A DNA stretch of 64,000 nt from Treponema vincentii F0403 (GTDB lineage Bacteria; Spirochaetota; Spirochaetia; Treponematales; Treponemataceae), in the NCBI RefSeq assembly GCF_000412995.1, contig NZ_KE332512.1:1566694-1630693 (forward strand). The letters are read 5' to 3'. Below the pieces are notes generated by a model that saw nothing but the letters and a program-made list of their open reading frames with translations, ran no database searches and was not told the DNA's origin. The translations under genes were made by a program, and so were the position numbers. This document shows positions 60,266 to 64,000 of this stretch, piece after piece; position 1 is the first letter of the stretch; every line of letters begins with the position of its first letter.

Positions 60266-61156
60266 TCAAAGCGCTCCTTTATCAAGCCGGTATTTTTTGA
60301 CAAAACCTTCCGGCTTGTAGCTCATTTTTGCATGGCGCAGCCCCTCGTCTCCCAAATCTTGCTCACAGTTAATGTATACTATGTGTTCGGGAAGCGATTG
60401 TGCAAAGGCGTAGTTGATATATTGGTAGCTGCCTCGAAAATCGGTTCGTGCTTTTTCAAAATGGACAACGGCGGTAGCTCCTTGAGCCGCAAATTCAGCC
60501 AAACACCATGCTACCGGAGTCCCCTGTACATAGAGAATAAGGCCGGTAAAACCGTCCGTTTCCGGTAAGGCCAAGGCCTGCTGTGCGGCTTCATAGTCGG
60601 TTTCTTGGAGATCGGATTGCTCCGTTGCCCAGATATCTAAAATTTTACCTGCATCTTTTTTTGTATCGGCATCCAGTTTTTTTAATGTAAAATCAGGATA
60701 ATTAGTTAAAAATCCGTTTACATGGTTCTTTTTTTTATGTAACTGCTTTCCGGAGAGGGTGCTTAATGAAAGCCGCGTATAAAGATAATCGAAATTATCT
60801 CTGTCTTCCGTAGGGGCTCCTTTGAAGGTTTGAAAAAGGGCGGCATTATTGTTTAAATACGATTCTGAGATTAATTTCCAATATGCGCAGTCTTCATAAA
60901 GCTCTTTAATGATAGCGATGGGAAGCGGATCGCCGATAGTGAAAAAAAACGGCTTTTTCCGTTCTTCTCCTAAAAAGAGTAGGGTACGCTCATTAAATCT
61001 GCTTATTTTATATTTATAAGAATTTCTAAAAAAGTATAAACTTCCGAAGGTTAACTCCGACATACCGTCTTTCAGCAGCTGCAAATCGGTTTTAATTGCC
61101 TGTACTGCTTCAAGTGATAATGGAGAAAATTCAGGATACCGCGCAATGACGTCCAT
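60266..61156 (-). CDS. DUF2156 / LPG-synthase-type GNAT protein
   Basis: A 296-residue protein of the phosphatidylglycerol-lysyltransferase C-terminal (DUF2156) type with a double GNAT-like fold: TFGSLYFFRNSYKYKISRF early, and YINCEQDLGDEGLRHAKMSY then KPEGFVKKYRL at the end, which is the signature segment. It lacks the membrane half of MprF, so it is a cytosolic stand-alone form. Such proteins use aminoacyl-tRNA or acyl-CoA; the substrate is unknown. It is the first gene of the run leading to the thrC-like gene. Confidence 0.8.
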   Translation of the reverse strand: MDVIARYPEFSPLSLEAVQAIKTDLQLLKDGMSELTFGSLYFFRNSYKYKISRFNERTLLFLGEERKKPFFFTIGDPLPIAIIKELYEDCAYWKLISESYLNNNAALFQTFKGAPTEDRDNFDYLYTRLSLSTLSGKQLHKKKNHVNGFLTNYPDFTLKKLDADTKKDAGKILDIWATEQSDLQETDYEAAQQALALPETDGFTGLILYVQGTPVAWCLAEFAAQGATAVVHFEKARTDFRGSYQYINYAFAQSLPEHIVYINCEQDLGDEGLRHAKMSYKPEGFVKKYRLDKGAL

Positions 61157-61292
61157 GGCCGCTATGTTACTCTTTTATTAAAAAAATCGCAAGTTCTTTC
61201 GTAAAGATAAACAGAGTAACCGCACCGGATTCTTTTTACGTTACCCCGCAAAATAAGTGAGGTCGTTCAACCGGAGTTTCGTCGCTTTACAA

Positions 61293-61682
61293 TTAAGCTG
61301 TCAAATCCAATAGATATGCCGATTCGGGCAGCGAAGAAGCATAGCCCGTGCTCTTGGAAAGCGTAATTTCCGTGTGGATTTTATTGTTGACGTATTCAAT
61401 CATTGCATCCAGCGTTTTTTCGTCAGGCTGTGCCGTTAACAGCTTATTTGACCGTTCATTTTCGCGCATTTTCACCAGCTGGTCGATAAGAGTATTTAAA
61501 ATCTTCAGCTTTCCGATACTGACGCCGTTCTGATCCTTAGTACGCGGAACCCCGGAAACATATTGAAAATGAGAATAAACAACTTGTTTTGTATCGACCG
61601 GAAGATAAGCACGCCCTCCGGCCGAAATGCTCGTCATTGCCGCATAAGACAATGTTGACAACGGTACATAATTCGATACCAT
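61293..61682 (-). CDS. Hypothetical protein
   Basis: The 129-residue protein starts at ATG 61682, behind GGAGGG. It has a small N-terminal segment (MVSNYVPLSTLSYAAM), a central KILNTLIDQLVKMREN amphipathic helix, and a C-terminal ESAYLLDLTA. No family is recognised. The pattern suggests a small secreted or cytosolic treponemal protein. Its own ribosome site and the gaps on both sides suggest a separate gene. Confidence 0.55.
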   Translation of the reverse strand: MVSNYVPLSTLSYAAMTSISAGGRAYLPVDTKQVVYSHFQYVSGVPRTKDQNGVSIGKLKILNTLIDQLVKMRENERSNKLLTAQPDEKTLDAMIEYVNNKIHTEITLSKSTGYASSLPESAYLLDLTA

Positions 61683-61815
61683 ACCGATCCCTCCACTATT
61701 CCAATAATCGGTAGTTTTTTTATGTACTTTAGAAGAATCTTACGGGGAGAGGCTTTTTTGAGTTTACTGCGCCGCCACACGTAAACAGAGAAAGCATCAA
61801 AAGCAATTACCGCCG

Positions 61816-63252
61816 TTACAGTTTAGCCACCGTCTCCGCAAGTGAGCTTGCCGTTAAACCGTAGTCTGCAGTATGCAGCATTTTAGCGGCTTCCGCATGG
61901 GCAAGGCTCGCGGTATAAGCAGCCTCAAGCGGCGGGTATCCTTGGGCGCCCAGTGCGGTAATCATCCCGCTTAGGACATCCCCCGTCCCTGCTTTTGCAA
62001 GAGCATTGGTTCCAAGCGGATTCACAAACACGCGGTTTCCGCAGCCGATAAGCGGATAGGCTCCCTTCAGCACCGTTACTGCATGGGGAAAGACGCCGCA
62101 AAAGAGCCGTAAATACTCAAACCGATGTTCCTGTATTTCCGCAATGTTGAACCGGCCGAGCCCGCTGTTTGCAAGTAAGCTTTGGAACTCTTTGGGATGC
62201 GGCGTTAAAATAGGCTTTTTTAAGAGCGGCAGCAGCTTAGGCAGCTCCGGATTATGCAGAATGTCGGCATCAAGAATTAGCGGACACTCCCGAACCTGCT
62301 CACACGAAAGGAACTCAAACGCCTGTTTCTGCATATCAGGCGTTCTACCCAATCCGGAACCCAGCATTGCCGCGGAAAAGTTTTCGGGAAGCTGTTGCGT
62401 ATACATAAAATCGAACGGAGCGGCAGGCACGGGCGAGCCGAATACGGTAACCAATCCAACCCCGAAATGGAGCGCGGCAGAGGCCGCCAACATACAGGCG
62501 CCGGTTTTTTCTCCGCAGAAAAAAAGGCCGTGTCCGTAGCTCATCTTATGGGTATTTTGCACGGAGCGGTGCGGAAGCTTCATATCCGCAGCAGACAGAA
62601 GAAAGGTATCGCTTTCTCCTTCGTAGCAGCGCCGCGGCAATCCGAGGCTAAAAACATGAATAGTGCCGGTATAGTCTTTTGCGGCGTCTGAATAGAGTGC
62701 GGTTTTTAGGGCGCCCATCGTACAGGTTTCATCGGCACGGAATGCAACCGGCGACGGTATACCGAAGCCGTTTAAACCGCTTGGGATATCGCAAGCGATT
62801 TTATAACCTTGTACGGCATTCATCCGCTCAATCAAGGCGCTTGTTTCAGCATCAAGACTGCCGCGGATACCGGTACCGAACACCGCATCGATAAGTATAT
62901 CGCAACGCTCCTGCAATTCGGTACTTACCGGTATGCCGAGCAGTTCAAGCCGCTCCCGCTGCAATTTGCAGAGCGGAGACTTAGGTTCCTTTACCGAAAC
63001 CACCCTAACGCAGTAAAGATCGGCAAGCATCCGCGCAAGCGCAAAACCGTCGCCTCCGTTATCCCCCGAACCGCAGACAATCTGCACCAGCGGTAATTCT
63101 TTGTGTGAGTAGGATAAATATGACGAAAGAATGCTTCGGATACGTTCGGCCATACCGCGGGCAGCCTGCTCCATAAGCACACCGTTTTTTAGATTAAAAG
63201 CCTCTTCCGCCCGCTTATCCAACTCCCGTACCGAATCAAATATCTTTTCCAT
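61816..63252 (-). CDS. nnrD: Bifunctional NAD(P)HX epimerase/dehydratase
   Basis: A 478-residue protein. The N-terminal YjeF domain (1-210) has VCGSGDNGGDGFALARML and DAVFGTGIRGSL; the epimerase Asp lies in CDIPSGLNG. The C-terminal kinase-like dehydratase domain (about 220-478) carries LILDADILHNP, PILTPHPKEFQ and NALAKAGTGDVLSGMI, matching the ADP-dependent dehydratase. It repairs hydrated NADH and NADPH. GAGGCC precedes ATG 63252. Full length and intact. Confidence 0.93.
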   Translation of the reverse strand: MEKIFDSVRELDKRAEEAFNLKNGVLMEQAARGMAERIRSILSSYLSYSHKELPLVQIVCGSGDNGGDGFALARMLADLYCVRVVSVKEPKSPLCKLQRERLELLGIPVSTELQERCDILIDAVFGTGIRGSLDAETSALIERMNAVQGYKIACDIPSGLNGFGIPSPVAFRADETCTMGALKTALYSDAAKDYTGTIHVFSLGLPRRCYEGESDTFLLSAADMKLPHRSVQNTHKMSYGHGLFFCGEKTGACMLAASAALHFGVGLVTVFGSPVPAAPFDFMYTQQLPENFSAAMLGSGLGRTPDMQKQAFEFLSCEQVRECPLILDADILHNPELPKLLPLLKKPILTPHPKEFQSLLANSGLGRFNIAEIQEHRFEYLRLFCGVFPHAVTVLKGAYPLIGCGNRVFVNPLGTNALAKAGTGDVLSGMITALGAQGYPPLEAAYTASLAHAEAAKMLHTADYGLTASSLAETVAKL

Positions 63253-63279
63253 AAAAAGGCCTCATAGAAAGAAATTAGG

Positions 63280-64000
63280 CTATTCTTCTTTCTTCAAGAC
63301 AACCTGTTCAAGCATGATAAAATTATAAATCTTCGTATAAACGGCAGTCATCCATTCACGTATCGGCTGGTCGGAATGTTGTTCGATTTCTTTCCAGTTT
63401 TGCAACAAATCTCGGCGCGGTTTATCATAATCCGCGATGCAATTCTTTATGGCATTTCCCAGCGTCATAATATTTTTAATGGAAACTTTAAGCAGTTTAA
63501 GCGCCGCTTCGTTAACATCATTCAAATGCTTTTGCACCTGCCGGCCGGCTTCTTTTTCCCGCTCCATTCGCGACAGCAGCGTACGGAATTTTACACCCAT
63601 TTCGGAGACCTCGGAAAGTTTTTCGTCAAACTCCAAGATTTTTGTCGAAATGTGCATTAAATTATGATAGCTTTCGGAATATTCGGCAGACAGCACCTGC
63701 TGCGTCCATTGCCCCCGTACTAAAATTAAATCGGAGAGAGCCCTTATATCGCTTTTAAAGTAATCGACTAAAAACGATTTAAGATAGTTCATCGCATCGG
63801 CATAGATATAGCCTTCAAGCCCTCGCTTTTCAAATGCCGCATTGGAACGCGGATTATAGTTTTTAGTACCTGAAGGAATAACATTTCCGAATACACGCTG
63901 TACAAGTACCGCTACCTGAGAATTTTTTTGCTCCGTGATAATGTCTTTTAACGTCGTATCAATCGACCGTTCTATTTGCTTAAGATAGTCGTCCGTTACC
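63280..64000 (-). CDS. Unknown protein, N-terminus beyond the right edge
   Basis: The frame is open from the edge (codon at 63999) to a stop at 63280, giving 239 residues. It includes a long helical region (YLKSFLVDYFKSDIRALSDL; ISTKILEFDEKLSEVSEM; NEAALKLLKVSIKNI). No membrane helix or known motif was found. The pattern resembles a family annotated in treponemes as DUF5312, but this is only a guess. The stop lies 28 bases upstream of the nnrD start on the same strand, so the two may be co-transcribed. Confidence 0.55.
   Translation of the reverse strand, partial: VTDDYLKQIERSIDTTLKDIITEQKNSQVAVLVQRVFGNVIPSGTKNYNPRSNAAFEKRGLEGYIYADAMNYLKSFLVDYFKSDIRALSDLILVRGQWTQQVLSAEYSESYHNLMHISTKILEFDEKLSEVSEMGVKFRTLLSRMEREKEAGRQVQKHLNDVNEAALKLLKVSIKNIMTLGNAIKNCIADYDKPRRDLLQNWKEIEQHSDQPIREWMTAVYTKIYNFIMLEQVVLKKEE

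Overview
The window reads as a spirochaete chromosome, most likely an oral Treponema of the T. denticola / T. medium / T. vincentii group. This is an inference from several genes: a cystalysin-type C-S lyase next to dnaA, a licC-licA fusion for phosphocholine, a potABC polyamine importer, a DUF3793-flavodoxin pair, many lipoproteins, and moderate GC. No rRNA or tRNA gene was recognised and no CRISPR array is present.

Layout. 0-8 kb is an accessory region. It holds the start of a tyrosine-recombinase-like gene leaving the left edge, an ImmA/IrrE protease operon, a secreted protein and a lipoprotein, a broken Rpn nuclease gene full of palindromes, a DUF6884 + GIY-YIG pair, a Cys-rich membrane protein with a transglutaminase-like tail, small secreted proteins, a 15-base C tract, and a YefM-YoeB toxin-antitoxin pair with its operator. 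8-26 kb is mostly minus strand. It holds an AddA-type helicase-nuclease, an ABC exporter half, a cell-envelope block (SPOR protein, coaE, a 1355-residue FlgD-Ig/OmpA protein, a LysM-M23 peptidase), a membrane chemoreceptor, brnQ and fhs. 26-36 kb holds the choline operon (licCA plus a BCCT transporter), cystalysin, dnaA, an unknown protein, a PTS IIC-like permease and a malolactic-type enzyme. 36-48 kb holds a phosphodiesterase, a lipoprotein, potCBA with a PIN toxin-antitoxin pair lodged between potB and potC, a transposase remnant, malQ, an Hsp20 gene with a sigma-54-type promoter, a fold-III ornithine/lysine-type decarboxylase and an iron-style DUF3793-flavodoxin locus. 48-56 kb holds a B3/4 protein, a free-methionine-sulfoxide reductase and a MacB-like tripartite efflux operon with two permeases. 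56-64 kb is minus strand: an acyltransferase, a HAD nucleotidase, a secreted protein, a 44-residue ORF, a threonine-synthase-like protein lacking its PLP lysine, a DUF2156 protein, a NAD(P)HX repair enzyme, and an unknown gene leaving the right edge.

How the genes fit together. Polyamine import (potABC) and a fold-III decarboxylase lie a few kilobases apart. Choline uptake, phosphorylation and CDP-choline formation are in one overlapping transcript. Several genes have a good -35/-10 promoter placed so that the start codon falls at or next to the predicted transcription start (dnaA, its downstream neighbour, licCA, the DUF3793 gene), suggesting leaderless mRNAs.

Two families of short dispersed inverted repeats punctuate the intergenic spaces: a REP-like element of about 50 bp in six places (one partial), and a terminator-like element built on CTCTAAAAACT arms. 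A separate 145-bp structured element lies just upstream of the second efflux permease.
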